Shown piece after piece: positions 54,303 through 64,000 of a stretch of DNA of 64,000 nucleotides; the first letter of the stretch is position 1; every line of letters starts with the position of its first letter. The DNA comes from Immersiella caudata (lineage: Eukaryota; Ascomycota; Sordariomycetes; Sordariales; Lasiosphaeriaceae). The stretch covers positions 2,852,001 through 2,916,000 of the forward strand of contig JAULSU010000006.1 of NCBI GenBank assembly GCA_030512335.1, read 5' to 3'. A program made the translations under genes and the position numbers. A model generated the notes under the pieces. It saw only the letters and a program-made list of their open reading frames with translations, had not been told where the DNA came from and made no database searches.

Positions 54303-57300
54303 GTTGGTTGTTGATGCATTTGCCTGGACTCGTGATTCAGGGCGAGCTTGTGTGTTGCCCTGGGTCTCCTTATCGTTGTTGACATGGCTGCGTCCAGATG
54401 CATACTGGCGCAAACTCAACGGCGCCACGATCGCCAAGGTAGATGTCGTGATTGTTGCCCAGAAGCCTATCGCCGATACAATAACAATTGAGTTGGGATG
54501 GAAATCTCTAATGTGGTTGTCATAACAGTGGGGATCGATGGAATGGGATTTCTATTGTGTATCGTGTTCGGCTTTCCACCTGGCGGCTTCTATCGTTCCT
54601 TCAAGCCCAGACCTCCACATGATCGATGCCCCGATCCGCTGGGGAGTTTCCAGCTCACCCCGCCTTACGTCGGCGGCTCTGCCAGGGCGCCCAGATACCC
54701 GGGCCTAAGAAACCTTCTTTCTTCCCCCCTTCCTTCTGACAGCTGTCTCGGAAACTGGGGGAGGAGTCCGGGTTGTTTCGAGTGTCGTACCAGCGCTATA
54801 CCGCATTGCTTTGATTTACCCAGTGAGCCCAGTCTCTGCAATGCAGTGAAAAGGACAACTGGGTATCACCCACGCTGGCCAACGCAAGCAAGCGAACGAA
54901 CCCCCACTCTTGGGTTCCCCGCATATTATGGCAGAAGAAACTTCCCATTTTGGGTCTGGTCGGGGCTCCCAGCCTGGACGGATGGCGCGTGGATGGATTC
55001 ATGGATTGACAGGGACGCGTATCTTTGTTCATGCACCCAGCGCTCTGGCGACGCCCAAAGCCAGGGGAGTATGATCGTCAACGATCGTTGACACCGGGAA
55101 ACTATGAATAGCGCGATCTTTCAAACACATGAAGACGCAGAGGCTTGAAGCTTGAGCGACGCCCGATATCTGTCTGACGTGAGCTTGTTGTGGCTAGCGC
55201 AAAGTTTCACCACGCCACGAAGAGCTGTCAAGTGAGGGGCCATCGAACTGGTGAGGATGAGGGGCATGATTGGAAATCCAATTAGTGCCAGGCCCAATGT
55301 TGGTGCTGTGTATGCCTTCGTCGAATGGGACTGATGAAGGGAGTGTCAGGCAGCGAAGAGGCTACACGCAGTTGGAGACTGCGAGAAGATTAATAATTCG
55401 ATACCACCCCCCCCCCCCCCAATCCATTTTGACAGGTCGCGGAAAGAAAACTCCCCGAAGCGGATTAGCACCGCACGTTGAGTTCCAATTTATTTACACC
55501 CTTTTCTTACAAAATTGCGGGTTGCAAAACACATCGGGGAGCCGGCCAAGCGCTCCCTACAATCCCCACCGCGGAGAACACCACACAACCAATGGAACTG
55601 ACGTGATTTATACTCTCTTGCTAAAATGGGCGGTTGGGGGAATAACTTACCTAGCCCCGGGCGTCCTAGCCGAGCCAACTTTCCCACCTGGGAACGGGAA
55701 AAATTCTCTTTTCTTCCATGCTCAAGAAGGAAGTTATGTTTGGGCCTGGGGAAGTAGAACAGTCCTTTCAGAATTTCTATCACCGCGTATTCGAATAATT
55801 GTGGCTGTTTCGGCTTCCGTTTGCGAGCAACCCAACTCTATATCGCATTTGATGGCAACGCGCCAATGGCTCAGCGTGTTGCTTGTTTCGTTCCCGTTGT
55901 CGGTGGAGCCTGTGGAATGAAAATGGAACCAGAACTTTGTCCCTAGCCGCTCGGGCCAGGTGGCGCCTCGTGTGTGCAGTAAATTTCATGCAGTGCGTCA
56001 TAGGGACATGTCAGGGTGAAAAAAGCAATCGTTGGAAGCAGACCGAACCCCTTCTCTTTGCGACAGCGACTTGTCCAATGCCTCGACCTCGGCGAGGAAT
56101 GAAAACAATACGAATTACAATGAAAACGTTAGGTTGTTGATGGGAAATGGCGAAGGCATTTTGGGTGGTTGCGTCTGTCGCTAGTGCGGCTACTCTGTGG
56201 ACGGGGAGGGACTTGGTGTCACAGTGCGGGCAGATGGGGGGCTACATTGGCTCCTGAGACATCCCATTCCATCATCCAGATCCCCACGGTTACGTCATCG
56301 ACATGAATAAATGGTCGGACAATGCCAGCGCCACCCGGCTGCCGGCCGTTTTTGACCTGGCAGCGCACAGCGCAGAAACAGAAACCCCAAACCATCGATC
56401 GATCCCGCCTGCGGGTGAGATACGCTGGTGATCGCGACCCTGGGAGCTAGAGATCTAGAGTCGGGCGCTGCACGGTCTGGGTTGTTCCTAGCTGGCGGCT
56501 GGGGGCATACTTGTAGAGTTGAGATGGGATGCAGCAGAACAGAACGGCTTCCGCGGTGTTGCAACGCACAAAATCCGCTGGGTGGTGGAAGGATTCGATT
56601 GTCAGATTGCAACCATACTGTACCGCACGGTCCAGTGCCCTGACGCAATATCTCTCCTCGCTAGGCCGGCAGCCTGTTGACAAGGGGGGCGGACGCTACC
56701 CCGCTCTCTGATTCGACAGTTGCCACGGCTGACCCACTGCCGACCACTTGTTCCGCGCTCATCAGTGGCTCCCACGGCTCCATGCCGTCCAGAGCTCACC
56801 GCTCTAGAGGTCGGACTGGCGATGCTGTGGTGTAGCGCCCCGATCAGCTGGGCCGAGACCGTGGTCGCAGACAAGGCACACACCACTTCGCTGTTGCGGC
56901 CAGAGTCAGATAGTTGGCTGTTGAACAGCCAGGCCCGGGACATCTGGGCGCGTGCGGCCGCGCGGGAACATTGACGTGTGCGTTCGGGGCTCGAACCGTC
57001 TGCGAAACTGCGCGCTGCGGTGCCAGCGGCCGCGGACTTTCCTGGCAGTTGGCGGAGGTATCGGAGCAGCTCCCCGCGATCTGGAATATGCCCATATTGG
57101 GTGTGCTTGATCGGCAAGCCAAAGCCTGGATGGACTCTGGATAGTCGCTGGCCAGACCTCGGTCGAGACCTGGCCAAAGAATTCTCCCCGGCGGGCGCTG
57201 CCTTGGAAGCTGGAGCCGAGGCCCTGGACGGGAGCTGCACACCGGCGGTGTGCAGCGTGCATCCCGAGCCATGTTGGCCGTCGCCGCAAACTTGGAGTGT

Positions 57301-58356
57301 AGATGGCTTCCCTTTCAGGCTCCTGTGGCCGTCTGTGGTGAAGCAAGTCCCCAGACGAGTCGAGCAATGCAGGGGCTTCTGGAGTTTTGGCCCGTTGCGT
57401 ACTTCCCCTTTTGCGACGGCGCGCCAAGGATGGGGTGCTCGTGTGAGGAATCGAGACATGCCGGCACCGTGCCGGCCACAGTGCAGCGACCCGAGACCCG
57501 CTCCCGCACCTCAACGGTGGTGGGAACCGGAAGTGCTGCGCTGCAGGCGTAGTGGACTGATGTGGATTGTGGATGGCTGGGCGACGGGCTTTCGAGAAGG
57601 GGGTGAGAACGGCAACTGGCGACGCTGGCGACTGGCAGGCCCATGGCAAATTGCACCGCTGCAGGACCGCTGCTTCGCGACAGCAAGCGGGCCCTGAGTC
57701 GTGGATGGAAGGCACGTCACTAGAACCTGGAGTCGGCAGACCGACCGCGCTGAAATGGATGTGCGGGCGGCTGGCGTTTGTCACTTTTGGTGCGCCTCTG
57801 GTGTTCCGTCCGGATGGCCAAGACCGCCTCCGATGATGGGGAGAAATCTGCGATCCAGAGGGAAAACCAGAGGCAAGCACGGGATGGGCGTAGGGAAAGG
57901 AAGGGGTGAGAAGGTTGCGCTGTGGGTGCGTGGGTCTGGTAGGTCCGTCGAAGTGCCTCTTTCCATCCGCGCTCGGGTTTCTTTGGCCGCTGGGGCGAGT
58001 CCTGGTCTCCTGTGTGTTGGTGCAGGCAGGTGGGTGCGCGCACCCCAGCTATTTTACCATCCCACTTGCGCCATCTCTTTTCCCCAACGTCATACTCTGA
58101 CGTCTGTCCCGGTCCTGGTTCTTCCTCCTACCACACACCAGACAAGCACCACGTTCGCGAAGGACTACGTAAGGTATTTACCATCCTCGACACCAGCAGG
58201 CCGCGAGGCGGACAAGACGCTGCACGGTAGCGCAGCTGCTTCCATTTTATGGTTTTTATGTGGTTGTGACCTCATAACCCGTCGCCCTTTTCTTTTTTTT
58301 TCCCGTTCACGGTCGCTCGCGCCCGCTGCAGCGCCCGCAGATTTTTGATTGACATC
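54303..58356. other. About 4 kb upstream of atf1 without a recognised gene
   Basis: Overlapping frames of 190-320 codons are open on both strands, especially at 56600-57880, but none carries a known motif and they lie antisense to one another. A run of 14 C is at 55407-55420. The last kilobase should be promoter and 5' leader of atf1. The leader is preceded by a pyrimidine-rich tract (TTTTCTTTTTTTTTCCCG near 58286). A long regulated promoter or an unannotated non-coding RNA is possible. Confidence 0.5.
55407..55420 (+). repeat. Poly-C run
   Basis: Fourteen consecutive C lie in the gene-free stretch upstream of atf1. Confidence 0.85.
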
Positions 58357-60084
58357 ATGGGCTCGTCCACTGGACCCAGTGGTCGAGGTGAGTCGACATC
58401 ACCCAAACGATCACGCAACCCATCTCCGTCGCGACAAGGTGAGTTGATCTACTCGTTCAATCGTCATACCCATCGGGACCATGTCGTCGCCGACACATTT
58501 TTTCTAGATACCCAGCCCGAGTCCAAGGTCGATGCCGACCCGAAGGCCGAACAGCCGGCCACGACCGATGCCGAAACCACCAAGCCACTCGCTCCGCCGC
58601 CGCGTCCTGTCCAACAGCCTTCGGGCAACAGTCCCGACTACTTCTCGAATCCCGTCAACGCGTCGTTGAGCCTAGAGCCAAACCCCTTCGAGCAATCGTT
58701 CGGTGGTGCGCCGGAGACGCCAGGCGGCACCAAGTTGCCATCTGTTGCCGCCCTCACCTCGCCATCATCGCTGCTCCCCGGCACCGGCGTCACGCCGTTT
58801 ACCTGGGGAGGCGGCTCATTACGAACGGGCCCGTTGAGCCCGGCCATGCTGTCGGGGCCAACCAATGACTACTTCAGCAGCGACCACATTCGTGGCAGCT
58901 TTCCGACTCCGAACGAGTCATCCCTAAGAACAGGTCTCACTCCTGGCGGCAGTGGGTCTATGTTCCCGGCCCCTAGTCCAAACTCAGCCCTCTTTGCTCT
59001 CGCCGGAAGCACCGCTGCGACACCAGGAACTCTCGACTTTCACCGAACAGCCCTCAGCGCTGCTGCCGCCAAGCGCGAGCAAAAATCGCAGGCGCAGGCC
59101 CAACAACCCGTCACATCGCAGCCCCAACCATTGCAAGAGATGAGCAATGGTGTCCCTCCGTTGAAGACTGAGACCACGAAGCCAGCGTCGGGGCCCTTCG
59201 ACCCGCACGACAACGACGCGGCGAACGGGCTGTTTATGCTTGCACTGGGCCGAAACGGCACACAGACACAAACTCAACAATATCCAGTGATACCTCCACC
59301 ACAGATTCACAATCACGTCGCCGCGCCTCCTCCGGCAACTCACGCGGTCAGCACATCGCCGCAAATGAACGGGAACGCGTCGACTGCTGGAAGCTCGGCA
59401 CGTGGCGTTAGTGAGGCTGCGAGTGCAGGGTCTGACGAAAGTGAGATTGCTCGCCCCAACACACGTGCAAAGGGGAAGCGGAATACCGGCGGTGGCTCAA
59501 CAAACTCTCGACGTAAAGCCGAAGACGGCCCCGGCAAAGGCCCGGCTAACAAAAAAGCTAAAACCAACGGCGGCGGACACAGTTCTGCGAACGTCAGCTT
59601 TGATGACATGGACCATTCTGACGATGACATGATGAACCACGAGGGAGGCGGAAAGTCAAAGATGACAGACGAAGAGAAGCGCAAGAACTTTTTGGAGCGG
59701 AATCGGTATGTTTTCCCACCTAACTGCCATATTGACGGAGTGATACTAAACCAAGACAGTGTGGCTGCACTGAAATGTCGTCAACGGAAGAAGCAATGGC
59801 TCGCGAATCTCCAGAACAAGGTCGAACTTTACAGTACCGAAAACGACAATTTGACAGCGCAAATCTCAGCGCTTCGGGAAGAAGTTGTCAACCTCAAGAC
59901 TCTCCTTCTTGCCCACAAGGACTGCCCTGTAACCCAGCAACAGGGACTCCACGGCGCCTTTGCCATGCAGCAAGCCCCCATGGAACCCTTCAGCCAGCCG
60001 ATGAACCCATACGGAATGGCCGGCCCCCCGATGCCCGGTCAGCCCGTCCTGAGTGGCCAAGCTGTTAACCGTCGCTTCTCCTAG
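58357..60084 (+). CDS. atf1: bZIP transcription factor of the Atf1/CREB family
   Basis: Three exons are proposed: 58357-58438, 58508-59705 and 59760-60084, giving 534 aa from ATG 58357. The N-terminal half has Atf1-family segments such as NASLSLEPNPFEQSF and KLPSVAALTSPSSLLPGTGV. The bZIP lies near 400-465. Its basic region is KRKNFLERNR-VAALKCRQRKKQWL, followed by heptads from LQNKVELYSTENDNLTAQIS. Intron 2 (54 nt) falls inside the basic region, between ERN and R-VAALK. Both introns (69 and 54 nt) are stop-free and of length 3n, so the unspliced frame is open. Atf1 acts with Hog1/Sty1-type MAPKs in osmotic, oxidative and secondary metabolism responses in related fungi. Confidence 0.95.
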   Translation: MGSSTGPSGRGESTSPKRSRNPSPSRQGELIYSFNRHTHRDHVVADTFFLDTQPESKVDADPKAEQPATTDAETTKPLAPPPRPVQQPSGNSPDYFSNPVNASLSLEPNPFEQSFGGAPETPGGTKLPSVAALTSPSSLLPGTGVTPFTWGGGSLRTGPLSPAMLSGPTNDYFSSDHIRGSFPTPNESSLRTGLTPGGSGSMFPAPSPNSALFALAGSTAATPGTLDFHRTALSAAAAKREQKSQAQAQQPVTSQPQPLQEMSNGVPPLKTETTKPASGPFDPHDNDAANGLFMLALGRNGTQTQTQQYPVIPPPQIHNHVAAPPPATHAVSTSPQMNGNASTAGSSARGVSEAASAGSDESEIARPNTRAKGKRNTGGGSTNSRRKAEDGPGKGPANKKAKTNGGGHSSANVSFDDMDHSDDDMMNHEGGGKSKMTDEEKRKNFLERNRYVFPPNCHIDGVILNQDSVAALKCRQRKKQWLANLQNKVELYSTENDNLTAQISALREEVVNLKTLLLAHKDCPVTQQQGLHGAFAMQQAPMEPFSQPMNPYGMAGPPMPGQPVLSGQAVNRRFS

Positions 60085-61601
60085 GCCCGGGAAACGGCGA
60101 GACCAGTTGAGTACAACTACGATCCCAACGAAGAAAGGATCAATGACAGCGATGGTGACACATATGGAAAGACGCATAATGAAGGTACGCGCTGAGGATG
60201 AGAGTTGATGATGTTGAGTGATTGGGGAAGATATGGGATTTGTGAATACGGTACATGGAAAACGGTACTGGCTGATACTCGGGGCGGCTGTGCATGCCGC
60301 TGGCCCAACATCCGATATCTGCTGTTGTGTATTATCAGAATCTCGTCATGGCCGGCGCGACGAAATATTCCGGCGTTGGGGTTTGGGACTGCCGGGCAAC
60401 AAAAGGGGCAGTCTATTGTTTTTGGACGGACCTATGGCGGCTAGGGTTCACGACAGGCTGGTGGCTGGCTCTTGATTCACCTCGCTGGGTGCGTCATGCT
60501 GATTATCTCGTACGCTTTGTATTTGGTAACAGGGGCATACATCAAAAGCGGCGTCGGGGTGGCTATATGGTGTTACGGTTTGCTTTTGACCTGGTTTTTA
60601 CTTCACTTCAGTTCTGCTCTGTTTTGGGGAGATCAACGGCACGTCCGGCGCCGGGACAAGGCGTTACGGGGCTAGGGCCAGGGGGGCTCCTGGGGATAGC
60701 GGCAATGAGAGCCTTTTGATCATCTGATGTGGCTATGATCTTGTATCTCAGTGTTGCGAGTCTTGGACTCCATTGACGAGTACAAGGCTCGAGGAGGGAG
60801 TTGGGCGGCAGTATTATCTGTGTGTATGTTTGCGAGCATGAGCAGGTGCGAGTTGAATGAGGTAGAACAAACTAACGCGGCGCTACCACTTATAAAGTAG
60901 ATTCAAGAACTCTGGAGACGGAGGCTGAGGCGCGTGCTGTGTGGCTAGCATGAATTCAATCAAGCGTCGATCTCCAAATGGTCGCCACGACAAAGCAATA
61001 TCACCCTCTCAGTGCTAACGCGTTCTGAAATACTATGTGTATCGATAACTTGAGAATGATTTCGTCTATGTGGTGATGGAGTTGGGCACATTGAGCATCA
61101 GTCTTAGCGGAATGACATCGGGGTCATCGTGAGTTGGTCTCCCAAGGGTGGTGGGGCTGCGACCTGGTCCAAGCGTTCCTGTGCAGCAGTTTTGCGGGCG
61201 GCGGGTAAACAAACGGGGCGCAACTTCCTCGCGACCCAAGCACCTCAACTCCGCAGAAAAGCGTCAACCAGCAGGGAGCCGACCGATGGGCCAATTCAGC
61301 ATCACCTTAGCCAGAATCAACAGCAGAAACGTTTATTCCGACGTCGCCGCCGAGTCCAGCCCACCAGCCTGCGAGGCCCGATACCGAGTTGACGCGTCTG
61401 ACCCTGCGTGCCCGCCCGCACCGAGCTCTCCCCTCCAAAACCCAACATCAATCGAATTGGGTCTGCCGACGCGCCCCATCCTTTTGATTTGGTGTCGCGG
61501 CGACAAGCTCGCACCACCACGTTTTTTACTTGCTCTCCCACGAGCAGTGTCGCAAGTTTCTACAGGACAGCCGCGTTAATGCACCGCCCGACACGCCATC
61601 C
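60085..61601. other. Intergenic region between atf1 and dsn1
   Basis: About 1.5 kb that should hold the atf1 3' UTR and dsn1 promoter. Open frames here show no conserved domain. Confidence 0.5.
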
Positions 61602-63370
61602 ATGACGACCCTCGTGCGGACTCGGCAGCCTTTACTAGTTCTGGATATGAGTAACCAGCCGGAGCGTCGCAAAAGCAAACGCCTTGCGGGTAGGTTTGGG
61701 CCTTGCCTTCGTCACTGCAGTCGCGTGGGCTGTCGCGCGATTGCGCAATGATAGTAGTGGGGGGAAGGCTAACCTCGGAATGTAGCCACATCGGTGTACG
61801 ACGAACAGGATGGCGACTTTCTGTTCACACGCGCCTCCAAAAAGGTCAAAACGGCGCCGGAGCCTGAATTAGAGGTGGTAGCAGAGAGCCCAACGACAGC
61901 ACCACCAGCGAGGAGGAGCGTGGGACGGCCGCCGAAGAGCAGCAGCAGTAGGACAAGCACAAGGAGAGTCGCGTCGCCTCCGCCTCTACCACCAGCAGTG
62001 CAGCCGAAGGCGACGGCAGCACCGAAGAGAACCTCAAAACGCAAATCTAGCTTAGCTACCGCTTCTTCTGCTGCGGCGCAAGAAGCGGACGGACTTGCAG
62101 TGCCCAAGACGCGAGGGCGACGAAAAGCGCGTGAATCGGCCGAGAAGAAGATTGAGGAGGAGGAGGAGGAACCGCAAGACGAGGAACCGCAAGACGAGGC
62201 CCCACCACCAAAAAAATCGACAAAATCGGCGCGCGCGAACGGAACACGCGCTGTACAGGCGCGAGCCGAGCCCCAAGAAGAGGATGACCCCCTCTATCTT
62301 GTTGCGGGGACACCAGTCGAGAGGAGAGGCGCAAACTCCGAATCACAGCAGATTGCGCTCCCTTTCAGCGATACGCCCATCATCAACAGGAATAAGGAGC
62401 TGCGAAAGAAGGGCGGCGCGAGTGGCAGTAGGCGAAGTAGCTTGGGCATGCGCGGGCGGCGGGCGAGTTCGTTGATCGACAATGGGCATAGCGCGCTGCC
62501 TCACCGTGAAGTCGACCCATCAGAGTTCTACAAGCATATTTCGGCCGAGGGGCTTAGCGAACCACGACGGATGAAGCAACTTCTGATTTGGTGCGGAGAA
62601 AGGGCCCTTAGTGAGAAGCCGCCGCATGGGAGTCATGGATCAAGTGCAGTCTTGGGAGGTAAGAATTTAGCAGTTCCTCTTCCTCTATGCGAAGCTAACG
62701 GTGGTCGGGCAGCTCGGGCGATACAAGACCAGCTGCTCAAGGATTTCGGGCAAAGATCGGAGTTTTCGGATTGGTTTTCAAGAGAAGAGGAACCTCAGCG
62801 GCCAGTAGTGCTGAAGCCAAATCCGAGAAACATCGAGCACGATGCCAAAATCGCGGAGTTGGAGGCGAGGATCAATAGGTATGTTGCAGCCTTCCAGTCC
62901 TGCTTCTCTATAAGACCAGGCTGACCTCAAGAAGGCTCAAAGAGGAAAAGCGTGCGTGGCAAGCTCTCGCGAAGCCGCTCCCTGAAGCAGAGTCTCTCTA
63001 TCCTGATGATAACCCTCGCAAGGCTTCATTGCCCGACAAGTCGTTGTTGGATCCTGAAGAAGCCCAAATCCTCGCATCTTTGACGCATCCAGAATGGTCT
63101 TTCAACGCGTTCAAGCGGCAGACGAGGTCTCGCCTACAGAATCTGCAAGCAGACCTTGAGTTCAAGGTTGATCATCTTGCTGACAGCGTGCACAAGCTCG
63201 ATCAGCGGGTTGTGACAGCTGGGCGTGAGGCCGACCAAGTGCTGGCCGTGAGTGCAGCAAGACTGAAGTTGAGGGATGAGCGGGAGAAGGCGATCGTGGG
63301 GACACGAGAGCTACCGACCATGGAGGTCCTTAGGAGTCTAGGCAGGATATTGCCCGAAGGCGCTGGATGA
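61602..63370 (+). CDS. dsn1: Kinetochore protein Dsn1/Mis13 (MIND/Mis12 complex)
   Basis: Four exons are proposed: 61602-61689, 61786-62658, 62713-62878 and about 62935-63370, giving about 520 aa. The start could also be the internal ATG at 61647 (MSNQPERRKSKRLA). The N-terminal half is disordered with basic patches, AT-hook-like RRSVGRPPKSSS and acidic runs. The conserved Mis13 core is plain: SLGMRGRRASSLIDNGHSAL, HREVDPSEFYKHISAEGLSE and RRMKQLLIWCGERAL near 215-275. Coiled-coil-prone helices follow to the end. The RRASS site in this motif is the place Aurora B (Ipl1) phosphorylates in yeast relatives. Intron 2 (54 nt) is stop-free and 3n. The last acceptor is ambiguous (AAG/AAG 3 nt apart, or an upstream CAG); all keep the frame. 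Confidence 0.92.
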
Positions 63371-63872
63371 TTGAGGCCCTTGGCTGACAGCAAGTTTCCC
63401 AACACGCTGCACTCCAGGGTCCGGCTGCTGCTCCAACTACGAATATAATGATGATGGTATGAGATTTATTTCCCTGTTTTTTTTTGCTGTTGTGAGCGGG
63501 AAGCGAGGATCATGGGCGGGTGGGCAATTCTTATTCACATCTGGCGACGGCGTTTCTTGTAAGCAAGGATGGGGTGGAACTCGAGGCACACGGCGTTGGC
63601 GGCTTATTTCCATCGTCTCTTTTCTCTTGAGCAGAAGGAGAAGGTTGCATGTTGGATGATTCCCCGAGGTTGTACGTCGGGAAGAGTATGATGACCTTTC
63701 CTCGCCTGGTCGATGGCCGACTGTTGTATATAAACTGGTCAGAACCAGCGAAGACTGAAAGGAATGTGTTTCTTTCCCGTCTACAAACCGCGTCTACATT
63801 GAACCGTGTCTATGCTATACAAGCACCGTGACTTTCGTCGATCGTACTACACATACTATACAGCGCCTTGAA
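63371..63872. other. Convergent 3' region between dsn1 and the right-edge gene
   Basis: About 500 bp between two facing stop codons. No gene was recognised. Confidence 0.5.
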
Positions 63873-64000
63873 TTATTGCAAGACAGCCTTCCTCGACTCT
63901 TCCAAGCTAGGCATAAATCCCATGCCTCCTTCCCCCCTCGCCCGCTTCTGCTTCACATGCGCCCTCAGCATCTTCAAAATCTCACTATCCGCCCACCGCG
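63873..64000 (-). CDS. 3' end of a minus-strand gene, cut by the window edge
   Basis: The frame is open from the edge to a TAA ending at 63873, giving 41 C-terminal residues that begin RWADSEILKMLRAHVKQKRA and end SRKAVLQ. The sequence is charged and helical-looking with coherent codon use, which suggests true coding sequence. The family is not recognised. Confidence 0.5.
   Translation of the reverse strand, partial: RWADSEILKMLRAHVKQKRARGEGGMGFMPSLEESRKAVLQ

Noticed and set aside
56960..57010. Possible minus-strand tRNA B box (GGTTCGAGCC)
   Set aside because: Flanking bases do not form a T-stem and no acceptor or anticodon stem can be drawn.
56602..57880. Overlapping frames of 239-324 codons on both strands upstream of atf1
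   Set aside because: Three mutually overlapping frames cannot all be coding; none shows conserved motifs.

Overview
The window looks like nuclear DNA of a filamentous ascomycete, probably a Sordariomycete. The genes carry short introns (mostly 49-110 nt) with fungal GTATGT/GTAAGT donors and CTAAC-type branch sites. The protein set is typical of moulds: a Ste7/MEK-2 MAPK kinase, an Axl2-type cadherin-like polarity protein, an Atf1 bZIP factor and a Bre4-like membrane protein. A dispersed single 5S rRNA gene and an isolated tRNA-Gly lie between protein genes, as is common in this group. Exon joins were worked out by hand from splice signals, reading frame and family conservation. There is no transcript evidence.

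Layout. Positions 1-8418 hold no recognisable protein gene; the only clear feature is a 5S rRNA-like gene at 7305-7424. Then come an Osh3-type oxysterol-binding protein (-), Spt6 (-), the Ste7/MEK-2 MAPKK (+), a HAD-family hydrolase (-), a Bre4-like membrane protein (+), an intronless mitochondrial PPR-like protein (+), a Ptc2/Ptc3-type PP2C phosphatase (-), an Axl2-like protein (-), an Efm6-like methyltransferase (+), a secreted DPBB protein (+), a MOT1-type molybdate transporter (+) and a four-helix membrane protein (-). The right part holds an Fhl1-like FHA/forkhead regulator (+), tRNA-Gly(GCC) (+), a purine-cytosine permease (-), a GST-like protein (+), the Atf1 bZIP factor (+) behind about 4 kb of apparently non-coding DNA, the Dsn1/Mis13 kinetochore protein (+), and the 3' end of a minus-strand gene at the right edge.

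These are mainly housekeeping and regulatory genes, not a biosynthetic or defence cluster. Several pairs share divergent promoters: spt6/ste7, HAD/Bre4-like, axl2/efm6, the four-helix protein/fhl1, and the permease/GST. The mot1 and four-helix genes converge with only 51 bp between stop codons. A MAPKK, a PP2C and an ATF factor within about 40 kb is notable, but nothing in the sequence shows co-regulation.

I found no convincing new multi-gene system. The observations most worth following are: stop-free introns of length 3n, one of which splits the Atf1 DNA-binding basic region; a switch from C-ending to G-ending codons along several genes; a diverged 5S gene and a diverged tRNA gene; and two large gene-free stretches.
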